A stretch of 64,000 nucleotides of DNA from QHXM01 sp032160705 (GCA_032160705.1 JAVHVE010000073.1:248001-312000); one strand, 5' to 3'. Counted from the stretch's first letter, positions 15,984-25,057 are shown. Notes: generated by a model not told the origin, from the sequence alone. Numbers and translations are program-made.

Positions 15984-17240
15984 TTATTCGCCCCCTGTCA
16001 CGACATTTGCCGATGGAAGCAACCGGCGCGGCGTTGGGCCGGCGATGACCTGTGGGGCGGCGTTTGTGGTCACGACTTCGGTGAGCAATTGATCTTCGAG
16101 CTGCCGGTTATCCCAGATGCGATTGCCCTGATCCAGGATGGCGAAGATGAGAGGGCCTTGATCCCGCGTGTAAACGATTCCCGCGAGGCTCGCCATCCCG
16201 CCGTCAACTTCAGCAGTCAACGTGCCCGTTTTGGCGACCACCGCGCCTTCCAGCCCTGTTCCGGCGAGTCTGCGGCGGAGCGTGCCCGCATCGTCGCTCG
16301 CCACAGGCATGATGTCCGAAGGCTCCAAGCCCTGACGCTTCGCTTCTTCGATAAGCGCACGCATCACGATCAAGAGATCGCGCGGCGACAGACGATTGTG
16401 CTCACGCCCTGAGACGGTCGCAATCGTCAGGTAATCCGCATGCAGCTTTAATTCGTCAATCAGGAATTGCCGAACGCCGGGAGCGCCCCCGATGAGAGCG
16501 CCGATTTTGTCGGCGATGAAATTACTCGACCGCGCATTCATGTAGAGCAGCACATCGCTCAACGGATTTGAATGGACTACGGTGAGAAGTTGCCCGCCCG
16601 CTTCACTGGCGATCATCGTTTTCGGACTGCCCAGTTTGAGAACTTTGACGAGCCGCCCGGCGGATTCTTCAGGCGAGTTGCTGAAGTTGAAGTTGAATTC
16701 CGGCGAGACGACGACTTCGCTCAATTGCTTGACGCCGCGCGAGCGCAGCTGTTCACCGATGAGATTCGCTCCAGCATCGCCGAACGTCGGGTCGTTACCC
16801 TGAACGTAAAGCCTGCCTTGCAGCACGCCTTTAGAATCAACCTGACCATCCATCATCACGCGCGTCTGAAAGCGATAACTTGCGCCAAGTTTTTTTAGCG
16901 CCGTGAGCGAGGTTGCGAGTTTGACGAGCGATGCCGGATTGAAAGTCACGTCGGCATTCAAAGAAGCGAGTGTGCGACTGCCATCCAGCGTCTCGATTAA
17001 AACGCCGTGCGTCTCCGGTGATTCCTCACGCGCGAGATACCAGGCAGCCGCATCGAAAGAAGGCTGAGCCTCCGTCGGCTTCCGCGTCTCTTCGCCGGTA
17101 ATATTTGTGTTTGAAACTAAGGCAGCCGCATTGCCTAAGACCACTCGCGCACGAATATGGTGAGGGATGTAGGTGAGAATGGAGATGAGGACAAGGCCTG
17201 CGGCGATTATCCAGAAAATTGGCTGGCGACGATTCAACAT
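15984..17240 (-). CDS. dacB: D-alanyl-D-alanine carboxypeptidase/endopeptidase, PBP4 type (peptidase S13)
   Basis: A 418-residue periplasmic penicillin-binding protein that trims or cleaves peptidoglycan cross-links. An N-terminal membrane anchor (residues about 8-25) is followed by the three serine-transferase motifs: SLVK (in NPASLVKLATSL), SSN (in NARSSNFIADKIG) and KTG (in VVAKTGTLTAE). Spacing fits the S13 family. ATG 17240 is preferred with GGAGGGAT immediately upstream; an in-frame extension to 17321 lacks family similarity. It is convergent with the TolC-like gene and divergent from the prepilin peptidase gene. Confidence 0.88.
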   Translation of the reverse strand: MLNRRQPIFWIIAAGLVLISILTYIPHHIRARVVLGNAAALVSNTNITGEETRKPTEAQPSFDAAAWYLAREESPETHGVLIETLDGSRTLASLNADVTFNPASLVKLATSLTALKKLGASYRFQTRVMMDGQVDSKGVLQGRLYVQGNDPTFGDAGANLIGEQLRSRGVKQLSEVVVSPEFNFNFSNSPEESAGRLVKVLKLGSPKTMIASEAGGQLLTVVHSNPLSDVLLYMNARSSNFIADKIGALIGGAPGVRQFLIDELKLHADYLTIATVSGREHNRLSPRDLLIVMRALIEEAKRQGLEPSDIMPVASDDAGTLRRRLAGTGLEGAVVAKTGTLTAEVDGGMASLAGIVYTRDQGPLIFAILDQGNRIWDNRQLEDQLLTEVVTTNAAPQVIAGPTPRRLLPSANVVTGGE

Positions 17241-17368
17241 ATCCCTCCGGCACGTTTTGTTTTTTCTTCCGCAAACCGACCTGGAAGCCGTATGATGCGT
17301 AAAGGTCAGAGCGCGCGTCAAGTTCGACGCAGGGCAAAGGCGCGGCGCGCAACCGGAACATTTCTTAT

Positions 17369-18277
17369 ATGAATCTTTTTACAGGCTTCCTGTTAATCGA
17401 GGGCATGATGGGGCTGCCGCTCTGGATGACGTGTGTTTTCGTCGCCCTCTTCGGCGCGATCATTGGCAGTTTTCTTAACGTCGTCATCCATCGCCTTCCA
17501 CGCGACGAGTCCATCGTTTTCCCGAATTCACGTTGCCCTTCATGCGAGGCGAAGATTAGCCCGCTCGACAATCTTCCCATCATCAGCTATCTCATCCTGC
17601 GCGGACGCTGTCGCGCCTGTCGTGCTTCGATCTCGCCGCGTTACCTGGCGGTGGAAGCCCTGACCGCGCTTCTCTACACGGCGGTCTTTCTCGCAGATGT
17701 TTACTGGCGCGGCGGTTTGACCCTTCTTATCCTCTTTGATCTGGTCTTTGTGACGGCGCTGGTCGCGCTCATCTTCATTGATGCCGAGCACATGCTCCTG
17801 CCCAACGCCATCACCTATCCGGGAATCGTGTTTGCCGTTATCGCTCGTCTGGCACTTCCCTACATCGTCGGCGCTTACGCTTTTGAAGATTTGCCTTCAC
17901 TCGCCTACGGCACATTCCAGACCTGGCCGCTGTGGGCTTCGTCGCTCGCGGGGGCTCTCCTTGGGGCGCTCGCCGGGGGCGGAAGCTTATGGCTGATGGG
18001 CTGGCTCTGGGAGCGTCTGCGCGGTGTGGAAGCGATGGGGCTGGGCGATGTCAAGATGATGTTTATGGTCGGCGCATACCTGGGGTGGCGTTTGACGATT
18101 CTGACGATTTTCTTAGGCGTCCTGTCAGGCTCAATCATCGGCCTCGGCCTGATGGCGCGGCGCGGAGAGAGAGACATGAAGATGCAATTGCCCTTCGGCA
18201 TCTTCTTAGGCATCGGATCAATCTGCGCCCTGCTCATCGGCCCACGCATCATCGCGTGGTACGCTTCGCAATTTTAA
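17369..18277 (+). CDS. pilD: Prepilin peptidase / leader methyltransferase (PilD/GspO type)
   Basis: A 302-residue polytopic membrane protease that cleaves and N-methylates type IV pilin-like proteins. The N-terminal cytoplasmic domain has two Cys pairs (CPSCEAKISPLDNLP and CRACRASISPRY). The catalytic Asp residues are in FIDAEHMLLP and GLGDVKMM, as in the aspartic prepilin peptidase family. About eight membrane segments are visible. No pilin gene is adjacent. The stop TAA touches the edge of a heptamer hairpin that separates it from the histidine kinase gene. Confidence 0.93.
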   Translation: MNLFTGFLLIEGMMGLPLWMTCVFVALFGAIIGSFLNVVIHRLPRDESIVFPNSRCPSCEAKISPLDNLPIISYLILRGRCRACRASISPRYLAVEALTALLYTAVFLADVYWRGGLTLLILFDLVFVTALVALIFIDAEHMLLPNAITYPGIVFAVIARLALPYIVGAYAFEDLPSLAYGTFQTWPLWASSLAGALLGALAGGGSLWLMGWLWERLRGVEAMGLGDVKMMFMVGAYLGWRLTILTIFLGVLSGSIIGLGLMARRGERDMKMQLPFGIFLGIGSICALLIGPRIIAWYASQF

Positions 18278-18278
18278 A

Positions 18279-18410
18279 AGCAGGAGACAGCGAAAAGCAG
18301 AATACAGAAGTCAGGAGTCAGAAGTCAGAATGAAGAGGCGGAGAACCACATTCACAGATTTTCTCTTCTTCTGTCTCCTGTCTTCTGTCTCCTGACTCCT
18401 GCTTTACCTT
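18279..18410. repeat. Palindromic heptamer element with GGCGGAGAACCAC core
   Basis: CAGGAGT/CAGAAGT-family arms flank a loop with GGCGGAGAACCAC followed by ATTCACAGAT. The loop is nearly the reverse complement of the loop of the element at 41697-41800, well beyond what the arms require. The right edge GACTCCTGCTTTACCTT runs straight into the ATG of the histidine kinase gene. Confidence 0.92.
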
Positions 18411-19835
18411 ATGTCCAGTCGCACGCGGTCAGTGATGTTGATGTTGGCGGGCGTGATTTTGCTCGCGGGACTCTTTGCGCTGGCGCTCAGCCTTCTCGCG
18501 CCCGATACGGCGGCGGCGCGCGGGCCTGTTTTGCTCGCCATCTTCATCGCCATCCTTCTCGTCAGCCTGCTCTCAATTATTCTGCTGCTCAGGCGGCTGC
18601 TGCGACCCTATCGCCAGTTGGTCGGTGAAGCCGAGCGCGCGCCCGTTGCGGCTCGCTCGAACAAGCCGCGCGACGAGGGACAGTTTGTGCTTGAGACTTT
18701 CAAATCTGTCGTCGCGCAGTTGCAGGCGCAGCAGCGAGAGTTGGAAGCGTTGAGCGCGCGAGATCGCGCCCGCGCCGCCTCAGCCGAGAAATTCAGCGAA
18801 CGCATTGTGAAGAGCGTCCCATCCGGCCTCGTCGCCTTCGACGCGAGCGGGCGTGCCACGGTCGTCAATGCTCCGGCGCGACTCTTGATTGAAGCCAATG
18901 GAGAGACGGAAGGCCAGAGCGTGCGCCAGTTGCTTGGGCGTGCACCCGATCTGGCCGAGATGGTCGAGAGATGTTTGCAGACCGGAGAGGTCTATCGCCG
19001 TGAAGAGGTCATGGCGACCGGCAGCGGCGGGCAAATCAGGCGTCTGGGCGCAACCGTCGCGCCGATTGATCCGACACACGATGCGGAGGACGCGCGTCGC
19101 GGGGCGCTCTGCCTGCTGACGGATTTAACAGAGGTCTTGCAACTGCGCGAGCAGGTAGCGCTCAAGAAAAATCTGGAAAGTCTCGGCGAGATGTCCGCCG
19201 GGCTGGCGCACGAATTTAAGAACGCGCTGGCGACGCTGCACGGCTACGCGCAATTGATGCAAAATCTGGACGTGAATGAGAATGGTCGAGCGGCTGCCAC
19301 CGCGCTCTTGCAGGAAGTTCGCCATCTGTCAGAGATGGTGACGGCCTTTCTCAACTTTGCCCGCCCGCAGCCGCTCGACCTGGCAAACGTTTCCCTGCGC
19401 GAGATGATTGAAGACTGTAAGGTGGAACTTGGCCAGCTTTTTGAAGAGCGCCGCGTCGAGTTAATTATCGAAGGCGACTTCATGGACCTATCCGCAGACG
19501 AGCGGATGCTCAGGCAGGCGCTGCTCAATCTCATCCGAAACGCTGCCGAAGCAATCACTGAAGAGAGCAAGGAGAGACGCGTCCGGCTGCGCGGCGGAAG
19601 CCAGCGTGAGGCGACGGGCAAGGTTTGGGTCGTCATAGAGATTCAAGACACCGGCGGCGGGATACAGCCAAACGATCTGCAACGCATCTTCATCCCATTC
19701 TTCACCACCAAATCAACCGGGCACGGCGTCGGCCTCGCACTCGCACATCGAGTCATCACAGATCACGGCGGCATTCTCACCGCAGCCAATGCGCCCGAAG
19801 GCGGGGCAATTTTTACGATTAGATTGCCGGAGTAA
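18411..19835 (+). CDS. Sensor histidine kinase with two N-terminal membrane helices and PAS domain (NtrB-like)
   Basis: A 474-residue kinase. Two membrane helices span residues about 8-28 and 40-62, with almost no periplasmic loop. A PAS-like domain follows (IVKSVPSGLVAFDASGRATV, about residues 135-245), then HisKA with the phospho-accepting His in AGLAHEFKNAL, and a HATPase_c domain (NLIRNAAEAI, DTGGGIQ, GVGLALAHRVI). No response regulator is adjacent, so the partner is unknown; the architecture is of the kinase type that pairs with NtrC regulators. No Shine-Dalgarno is present: the upstream 17 bases are repeat sequence. Confidence 0.9.
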   Translation: MSSRTRSVMLMLAGVILLAGLFALALSLLAPDTAAARGPVLLAIFIAILLVSLLSIILLLRRLLRPYRQLVGEAERAPVAARSNKPRDEGQFVLETFKSVVAQLQAQQRELEALSARDRARAASAEKFSERIVKSVPSGLVAFDASGRATVVNAPARLLIEANGETEGQSVRQLLGRAPDLAEMVERCLQTGEVYRREEVMATGSGGQIRRLGATVAPIDPTHDAEDARRGALCLLTDLTEVLQLREQVALKKNLESLGEMSAGLAHEFKNALATLHGYAQLMQNLDVNENGRAAATALLQEVRHLSEMVTAFLNFARPQPLDLANVSLREMIEDCKVELGQLFEERRVELIIEGDFMDLSADERMLRQALLNLIRNAAEAITEESKERRVRLRGGSQREATGKVWVVIEIQDTGGGIQPNDLQRIFIPFFTTKSTGHGVGLALAHRVITDHGGILTAANAPEGGAIFTIRLPE

Positions 19836-19852
19836 GGCTGTACGTCAGTCAC

Positions 19853-19915
19853 ACTTTGACCCCAAAGGGGGCACATACAATAGCTGGGGGCAAGCGATAG
19901 CGCCGCCCTCGGTAA
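19853..19915. repeat. Possible dispersed palindromic repeat fragment
   Basis: Contains TTTGACCCCAAAGGGG and a second mini-hairpin, GGGGGCAAGCG facing CGCCGCCCTC. The composition resembles dispersed palindromes I associate with acidobacterial genomes, but only one copy is in this window. It lies between the histidine kinase and the damaged oxidoreductase gene, which converge. Confidence 0.4.
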
Positions 19916-19940
19916 GATGATAATTTTACTGCCTGTTGAA

Positions 19941-21200
19941 TTAGTTCTTAAGATGAGCCTGTCTCACACCGAAAGCCAGAATCTTCGCCGGTAGATCGCG
20001 CAGGAATGGAATCTTGAGAAGAATCCGTAGGGCGAGCGGCAACCGGAAAGTTTGATTGGCTTGCAGCGCGCCCGCGATGACTCTTCTTTGAATGAGAGTT
20101 TGAATTCGTTGGATGACACGCGTCGGCCACTAGCGCTTGTCTTGCACTTCTTCGAGATCGGACATCTTCAACGTCCCCGCGCGCAACGGCTCGGTGAGAA
20201 CATTTGCCGCTGCAACTGCGTCTTGAATCGCGTAGTTGATGCCGACGCCGCCAACGGGCGACATGACGTGTGCGGCGTCGCCGATCAGGAGCAATCCGGG
20301 AAGAGCCCAACGCCGCAGTCTGCTCGACTCGACCGAAAGGATCGCGACCTGCTTCCAATCTTTCAAATGCTCGACCCGATCCGCATATTCCGGCACGGCT
20401 TCGGCAAGGTCTATGCGGAAAGCTTCGATTCCCGCCTCTCGCACCTTCTGGTAACTTCCTTTGAAGATAACGTAGCCGACCTGCCATTCGTCAAGGCGGT
20501 CGAGCATGATGATGAGGTGGCCGCGACTGAAACGCGCCAGTATGCCTTCCTGGTCATCTGCTTTGCGCGGCCAGCGAAACCAGAGCACGTCCATCGGCGG
20601 CGAAGTTTTGACCGGCTCCAGACCTGTCAGATGGCGTATGCGAGAACTGCGCCCGTCCGCACCAATCGTCACGTCGGCACGCACCTCGTGCCAGCCATCC
20701 TTTTCATGGTAGCGCACTCCCTTAACCACGCCGTCTTCCTCGATTAACTCTTCGACCCGCGCGCCCATCGTCAATTGAAAATTCGGATAACGCTTCGCCT
20801 CTTCCGTGATGAATTCAAGGAAATGCGCCTGCGGAATCATGGCGATAAAAGGAAACTTCGTCTTCAGCCGACCAAAATCTGCGAGCGTCACGGGGCCGTC
20901 GGGCGTCATAAAGGTGGCGGTGCGAATCTTGGAATGGCGAAGCTCAAGCAGACGCTCCGCCAGACCAAGCTCGTCCATAATTTCCAGCACCGACGGGTGA
21001 ATTGTATCTCCGCGAAAATCGCGGTCGAAATCTTCGTGTGCTTCCAACAGCACAACCGGAATATTTTTGCGCGCCAGTAGCAGAGCGAGCACCGCGCCGC
21101 CGGGGCCGCCACCAACAATGCAGCAACTCGTTTGCCGGGTTTCGACCACCTTGCGCGTGGCGTCCTGTCCTGGATTTTTCTCAGTCCGTGCTCTGTTCAA
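19941..21200 (-). pseudogene. FAD-dependent oxidoreductase interrupted by an in-frame TAG
   Basis: The first part has the dinucleotide-binding motif CCIVGGGPGGAVLALLLARK, the GADGRSSRIR motif, and LLIGDAAHVMSPVGGVGIN, all typical of PHBH-fold flavin monooxygenases. A TAG at 20130-20132 ends the frame after DLEEVQDKR. The same frame then continues without interruption for 62 codons (WPTRVIQRIQT through RVIAGALQANQTF to HLKN) and this tail looks like a normal C terminus of the family. A single base change (GAG to TAG) would explain it; a sequencing error is possible. A TTG at 21200 overlaps the ubiD stop (TTGA) and is preceded by GGGAG, so I take it as the start, though a GTG near 21239 is also open. 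Confidence 0.72.
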
Positions 21201-22969
21201 TGCTCCCAGCTTTCGACGCGAGGGAAATACTCGCGCCAACGCCTGTCAACCAGTTCGGCCACATCCGGCCTGACGATCAACTCTGCCGGGAAGCCCGGCT
21301 TCGTGCGTGCGTCTATCACGAGGGGCGTGCTGTAAGCAAGATGATGACGGACGACTGTTGTCTTTGCCGCGTGGATGTCCGCCGCAGGCTCAAAGCGCGT
21401 CCATGTCGCCCAGAGGAAATCAGCCGTTTTGCGCGCCACACTTACGTCGTCGTGCAGGACGACGAGCGGCCATCCACTGAAAACTTCTTCACGCGCCAGT
21501 CGCGCGGCCTGCTGCGCATCCTCACCGTAAGGCAATCCTTCAACGACCAGACAGCCGCCGCAGAAAACCTCCGCCCTTCTGACATCGCGTGGCAACACAC
21601 CTCTGAACTCACGCGGCAACTCCCTGATAGCATCCCCCAGACCGAGGAGGATAGCTTTGCTTCCTTCGTTCACCTTGCCGCTCGTGTAATCGAGCGTGTC
21701 CATCGAGACGTTTGCGAAGATGAACAGATCGCTCTCGAACCGCGCGCGCGCCAGCACGTGCTCAAACAGCTTGCGGAAATCGCGCAGGTCTTGCGGCGTG
21801 TCTGTCAGGATGAGAAATTTCGTCAGTGACAATTGGCCTTCGCCCAGGATGCGGAAGCCGGAGACGAGAGCTTCGCGTTTGTAGCGTTCGCGCACCACAG
21901 CCGCCGCCAGCGAATGAAAGCCTGTCTCGCCGTATGACCAGAGGTCGCGCACGCTCGGCATGACAAGCGGAAAGAGCGGCGAGAGAAGTTTCTGCAAGTA
22001 GTCGCCGATGAAAAAATCTTCCTGTCGCGGTTTGCCGACCACTGTTGCCGGATAAATCGCATCGCGACGATGAAAGACGGCCTCGACGTGGAATACGGGA
22101 TAGTCGTGCTGCAAGGAATAATAACCGTAGTGATCGCCGAAAGGCCCTTCCGGTTTTCTCTCCCCTGGTGGCACGTGGCCGACCAGAGCAAACTCCGCTT
22201 CAGCGACGAGCCTGTGCCCCGTGCCCAGCGGGTTCTTAGTCATCCTGACTTTCTCTCCCGCGAGCACTGAAGCCAAGACAAGCTCAGGCACATCTTCGGG
22301 CAGCGGGGCAATCGCCGCGAGAATCAAGGCGGGCGGCCCTCCCAGAAAGACCGTCACGGGAAGCGATTGATTGTCGCGCTCGGCCTCGTGATAGTGAAAG
22401 CCGCCGCCTTTGTGTATCTGCCAGTGCAGACCTGTCGTCCGCGCGTCATAACGCTGCATGCGGTACATGCCCAGATTGTGCTTCCTTGTCGCGGGATGTT
22501 CCGTATAAACAAGCGGCAGCGTGAAGAAAGGCCCGCCGTCTTCCTGCCAGGTCGTTAGCACTGGTAATTCGTCTAGCCGCGCAGGTCTATCCATCACCTG
22601 TGTGACGGGCGCGCGCGTGGTGTTGCGTGTGCCCAGTTTCAGAGCTTCAATGGCGAGCGAGCGATGCTGCCAGAGTTTCGCTGGACGCGGCGGCAAGAGT
22701 GCTTCGGCGACATGGACGACTTCGCGCACCAGTGCTTCCGGCTTTGTCCCGAAAGCTCGCTCGATGCGGCGCTCTGTGCCGAAGAGATTAGTGACTACGG
22801 GAAAGCGGCTGCCTTTGACTTTCTCGAAGAGCAAGGCCGGGCCTCCGCGCTCGATGACGCGGCGATGAACTTCCGCCAGTTCGAGGTAAGGGTCAACCTC
22901 TGTTTTGATGGTGATGAGATCGTCTTCGCGTTCGAGCAGGTCTAGGAATGAGCGAAGGTTCGGGTGCAT
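21197..22969 (-). CDS. ubiD: UbiD-family (de)carboxylase
   Basis: A 590-residue enzyme of the prenylated-FMN-dependent UbiD family (3-octaprenyl-4-hydroxybenzoate decarboxylase and relatives). Typical blocks are LRSFLDLLEREDDLITI at the start, FPVVTNLFGTERR, the substrate/prFMN region with LGMYRMQRYDARTTGLHWQI, PEGPFGDHYGYYS carrying conserved acidic residues, and DVSVARKTADFLWATWTRF near the end. The role could be quinone synthesis or aromatic acid metabolism; a ubiX partner is not in the window. ATG 22969 matches the family start, with a promoter directly upstream. It overlaps the downstream FAD oxidoreductase, which suggests a joint function. Confidence 0.9.
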   Translation of the reverse strand: MHPNLRSFLDLLEREDDLITIKTEVDPYLELAEVHRRVIERGGPALLFEKVKGSRFPVVTNLFGTERRIERAFGTKPEALVREVVHVAEALLPPRPAKLWQHRSLAIEALKLGTRNTTRAPVTQVMDRPARLDELPVLTTWQEDGGPFFTLPLVYTEHPATRKHNLGMYRMQRYDARTTGLHWQIHKGGGFHYHEAERDNQSLPVTVFLGGPPALILAAIAPLPEDVPELVLASVLAGEKVRMTKNPLGTGHRLVAEAEFALVGHVPPGERKPEGPFGDHYGYYSLQHDYPVFHVEAVFHRRDAIYPATVVGKPRQEDFFIGDYLQKLLSPLFPLVMPSVRDLWSYGETGFHSLAAAVVRERYKREALVSGFRILGEGQLSLTKFLILTDTPQDLRDFRKLFEHVLARARFESDLFIFANVSMDTLDYTSGKVNEGSKAILLGLGDAIRELPREFRGVLPRDVRRAEVFCGGCLVVEGLPYGEDAQQAARLAREEVFSGWPLVVLHDDVSVARKTADFLWATWTRFEPAADIHAAKTTVVRHHLAYSTPLVIDARTKPGFPAELIVRPDVAELVDRRWREYFPRVESWEH

Positions 22970-22979
22970 GTGGTGGGAT

Positions 22980-23007
22980 AGTATAGTGGCAATTGCCCGA
23001 CAATCAA
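22980..23007 (-). promoter_or_regulatory. Sigma-70-like promoter for ubiD
   Basis: On the minus strand TTGATT (23002-23007) and TATACT (22980-22985) are separated by 16 bases. The expected start near 22973 would leave almost no leader before ATG 22969, which has no Shine-Dalgarno, so a leaderless or near-leaderless mRNA is possible. Confidence 0.5.
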
Positions 23008-23009
23008 CT

Positions 23010-23627
23010 TTAGGGCGAAGATTCACCTGTCCCGACCTGTCTGGGTCGCGTTTGTGTGCCTGCCGGTATCTGTCCGAGTCGCTGCTCGATTTCGCGCATG
23101 GCGAATTGTGCGGCTTCGGCTATCTTTGGATCGAGTGATTCACTGTAAGGCTTGATCTTATCGAGCGTGCCCGCGTCACCGATTTTCGCCAGAACTTCGA
23201 GGAGCTTGACCTGCGTGTTGCCGTTCATGCGCTCCATGAAGAGGTACAGCGGTTCGGGTGTTTCCAGCGTGGTGAGATAAGCGTTGGCTTGATTGACGCG
23301 CTGCGAGTCGAGCGCGCGAACGACTGTGAAGAGCGCTTCCGATTTCCCGATGCGATAGAGCGCCCAGTCGAGCGCCAGCTTGACGCGCGCATTCTTCTCC
23401 TGAAGCCGGTAGCCTTCGAGCAGCTTACGATTGGCAGGCGCGGCAAGCCCGGCTAATTCTTCGGCAGCGCGCTGGCGCACCAGCGGGTCGCGGCTCGCCA
23501 GTTGTTTCTCCGCCGCGGCGCTCGTGTCTTCCATGTGCCTTTCATCATCCGACTGCGCGCGCACGGTAACCTCGCCCGTCACGATCAGCAGCAAGACCAG
23601 GCAGAGAGTCTTGTTCAATGAATTCAT
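23010..23627 (-). CDS. Secreted HEAT-repeat-like protein
   Basis: A 205-residue protein with a signal peptide ending near TVRAQS (residue 25). The mature part is helical, with repeating patterns such as DPLVRQRAAEELAGLAAPA, NARVKLALDWALYRIG and TQVKLLEVLAKIGDAG, which look like HEAT repeats used for protein binding. The C terminus is short and basic (RPRQVGTGESSP). No enzymatic motif is visible. It precedes ubiD on the same strand but ubiD has its own promoter. Function unknown. Confidence 0.72.
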   Translation of the reverse strand: MNSLNKTLCLVLLLIVTGEVTVRAQSDDERHMEDTSAAAEKQLASRDPLVRQRAAEELAGLAAPANRKLLEGYRLQEKNARVKLALDWALYRIGKSEALFTVVRALDSQRVNQANAYLTTLETPEPLYLFMERMNGNTQVKLLEVLAKIGDAGTLDKIKPYSESLDPKIAEAAQFAMREIEQRLGQIPAGTQTRPRQVGTGESSP

Positions 23628-23742
23628 AAAATCTCCATGCAGGATTGGTGTCCGAAGGCAAATGGCGGAGAGCTTCCAAGCCTTGGAAGGTCAGGAGTAG
23701 ATTTTAGTTGCTCTAAGGACGGGCAGGAATGCTCATCATATC

Positions 23743-24039
23743 TCAATCAATATCGAGCGGGTTGATGAAAGGCTTGTCCTTATCTTTCTCAGCGCGCTTC
23801 ATTGCCTCGCGGAATTTCTCTTCCAGCAATCGCTCACGATCTTTTTGCGAGCCAAGCTCCTGCTCAAACAATTGCTCACGCATCTGCTTCTGTTTATCCA
23901 GCCCCTTGAGCATCTCATCAAAAGATGCGGTCGGCTTCGCCTTCTCTTCGTGGGAAATTATTGTTCCCGTTTGCGCGTCAACCGTCAACGTTGCCTCGCA
24001 GCACGGGCAAATCAATGTGAACCGTGTTTTATCTACCAT
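23743..24039 (-). CDS. Small zinc-ribbon and coiled-coil protein, function unknown
   Basis: A 98-residue cytoplasmic protein. It starts MVDKTRFTLICPCCEATLTV, with a CPCC pair that could be half of a zinc site; no second Cys pair is present. The rest is a charged helix (KDRERLLEEKFREAMKRAEK) likely to form a coiled coil. ATG 24039 is preferred because AGGAG lies six bases upstream; the ATG at 24045 is too close to it. I do not recognise a named family. Confidence 0.65.
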   Translation of the reverse strand: MVDKTRFTLICPCCEATLTVDAQTGTIISHEEKAKPTASFDEMLKGLDKQKQMREQLFEQELGSQKDRERLLEEKFREAMKRAEKDKDKPFINPLDID

Positions 24040-24129
24040 CGCCATCTCCTATCAACATCGCAGGCAAGCTCAACCGAAACCGAAGATAAGTATAACATTA
24101 GAGAGCAACTCGGCAGGGCGATTGTAGCA

Positions 24130-24163
24130 AAACAAAAAGGCAGCCGAGCCTACGGCTGCCTTT
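24130..24163 (-). terminator. Intrinsic terminator of the LEA-like lipoprotein gene
   Basis: On the minus strand GGCAGCCG TAGGCT CGGCTGCC forms a tight stem-loop (24139-24160 region, flanked by AAA/TTT) followed by a T-rich tract CTTTTTGTTTTGC. It lies 28 bases after the lipoprotein stop codon. Confidence 0.8.
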
Positions 24164-24190
24164 CAAAATCAAATTGAGCGCAAATTACCT

Positions 24191-24805
24191 TTAAGGCGTG
24201 ACGGCGTCTTTGATAGCCCCGCCAACTTTCTTCGCACCCTGGACGGTTTTATTCCCGACTGTCTTTGCGCCTTCGACCGTCTTTTCGCCGACCTTCTTGG
24301 CGCGGTTGCCCGTTCCTTTAATTACGTCCTCGCCTTTGTCGGCCACTTCGCTGCCTACATCTTTGCCTTTATCAACCACTGCTTTACCCACGTCTTTGGC
24401 CTTCCCGCCTACGTCTTCGGCCTTGTCCGCAACAAACCCGGCAGCATCGGCGATGGCGTCACCGCCTTTGGCTAAAACATTATCGAGATCGTCAGCTCGG
24501 ATTTCCTTCTCCTCGCCGGAAACGGAATAAGCTTTCGCCGTTCGCTTGCCGTCGCGCGTCGTGATGACGACTCTGGAGATGCGCGAGTTGTTCCTGTAAG
24601 TCCGAGTTTCGGTCGTCACCCCATTGGCTTCCGTCGTGGCCGTCTCGTACTCCGTCGAGGACGGCATCGTCTCAACGCTGCTCCGTGTATTTGTGTTCGT
24701 GACATTTGAATTGGCGTTTCCATTCGAGGTGTCGCCTCCGCAGCCCACCATCAAAGCCAGCGCCAGCGAGCCTGCCCCAACCATCAGCTTGATACGCACG
24801 TTCAT
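24191..24805 (-). CDS. Lipoprotein with LEA-like amphipathic repeats
   Basis: A 204-residue protein with a lipobox (ALALMVGC, Cys 22) and an Asn/Thr/Ser-rich stretch after it. Residues about 60-115 form a small domain (RISRVVITTRDGKRTAKAYS). The last 85 residues are repeating Lys/Asp/Val/Gly units such as GGKAKDVGKAVVDKGKDVGS and EKTVEGAKTVGNKTVQGAKK, with an 11-residue amphipathic helix pattern like late embryogenesis abundant proteins. These suggest binding to membranes or protection during drying. GGAGGGAA lies directly before ATG. A promoter and a terminator frame it as a single-gene unit. Confidence 0.75.
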   Translation of the reverse strand: MNVRIKLMVGAGSLALALMVGCGGDTSNGNANSNVTNTNTRSSVETMPSSTEYETATTEANGVTTETRTYRNNSRISRVVITTRDGKRTAKAYSVSGEEKEIRADDLDNVLAKGGDAIADAAGFVADKAEDVGGKAKDVGKAVVDKGKDVGSEVADKGEDVIKGTGNRAKKVGEKTVEGAKTVGNKTVQGAKKVGGAIKDAVTP

Positions 24806-24827
24806 TTCCCTCCTGCAATAAATTTAG

Positions 24828-24856
24828 AGTGTAAGCCTGAAACAACGGGCAACCAA
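24828..24856 (-). promoter_or_regulatory. Putative promoter of the lipoprotein gene
   Basis: Minus-strand TTGGTT (24851-24856) and TACACT (24828-24833) with a 17-base spacer; expected start near 24821, 16 bases before the ATG. Confidence 0.45.
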
Positions 24857-24976
24857 TGTGCCAGCGTGGAAGCGTCGGAAAGCTTTGATTTACGGGAGAA
24901 AGACGCAGCCCAGCGCGCTAAATGCATACGCTGGCCTGCGCTTGCGTTTCTTTACGATACGAGGGAGATGAAAGAT

Positions 24977-25051
24977 TGGAGCGGGAGACGAGGATCGAAC
25001 TCGCGACCCTCTGGTTGGGAACCAGATGCTCTACCACTGAGCTACTCCCGC
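24977..25051 (-). tRNA. tRNA-Gly (anticodon CCC)
   Basis: A 75-nt tRNA. Acceptor GCGGGAG pairs with CTCCCGC, the discriminator is T and CCA is encoded. D-arm GTAGCTCAGTGGTAGAGC, anticodon stem TCTGG/CCAGA with loop TTCCCAA (anticodon CCC), and T-arm TCGCGAGTTCGATCCTCG are visible. It lies seven bases after a nuclease-like gene. Confidence 0.95.
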
Positions 25052-25057
25052 TTAATA

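Noticed and set aside
19948..20487. A 179-codon minus-strand frame around the damaged oxidoreductase end
   Set aside because: Frame-shifted shadow of the FAD oxidoreductase gene. The real gene continues in its own frame past the TAG, so no frameshift needs to be proposed.
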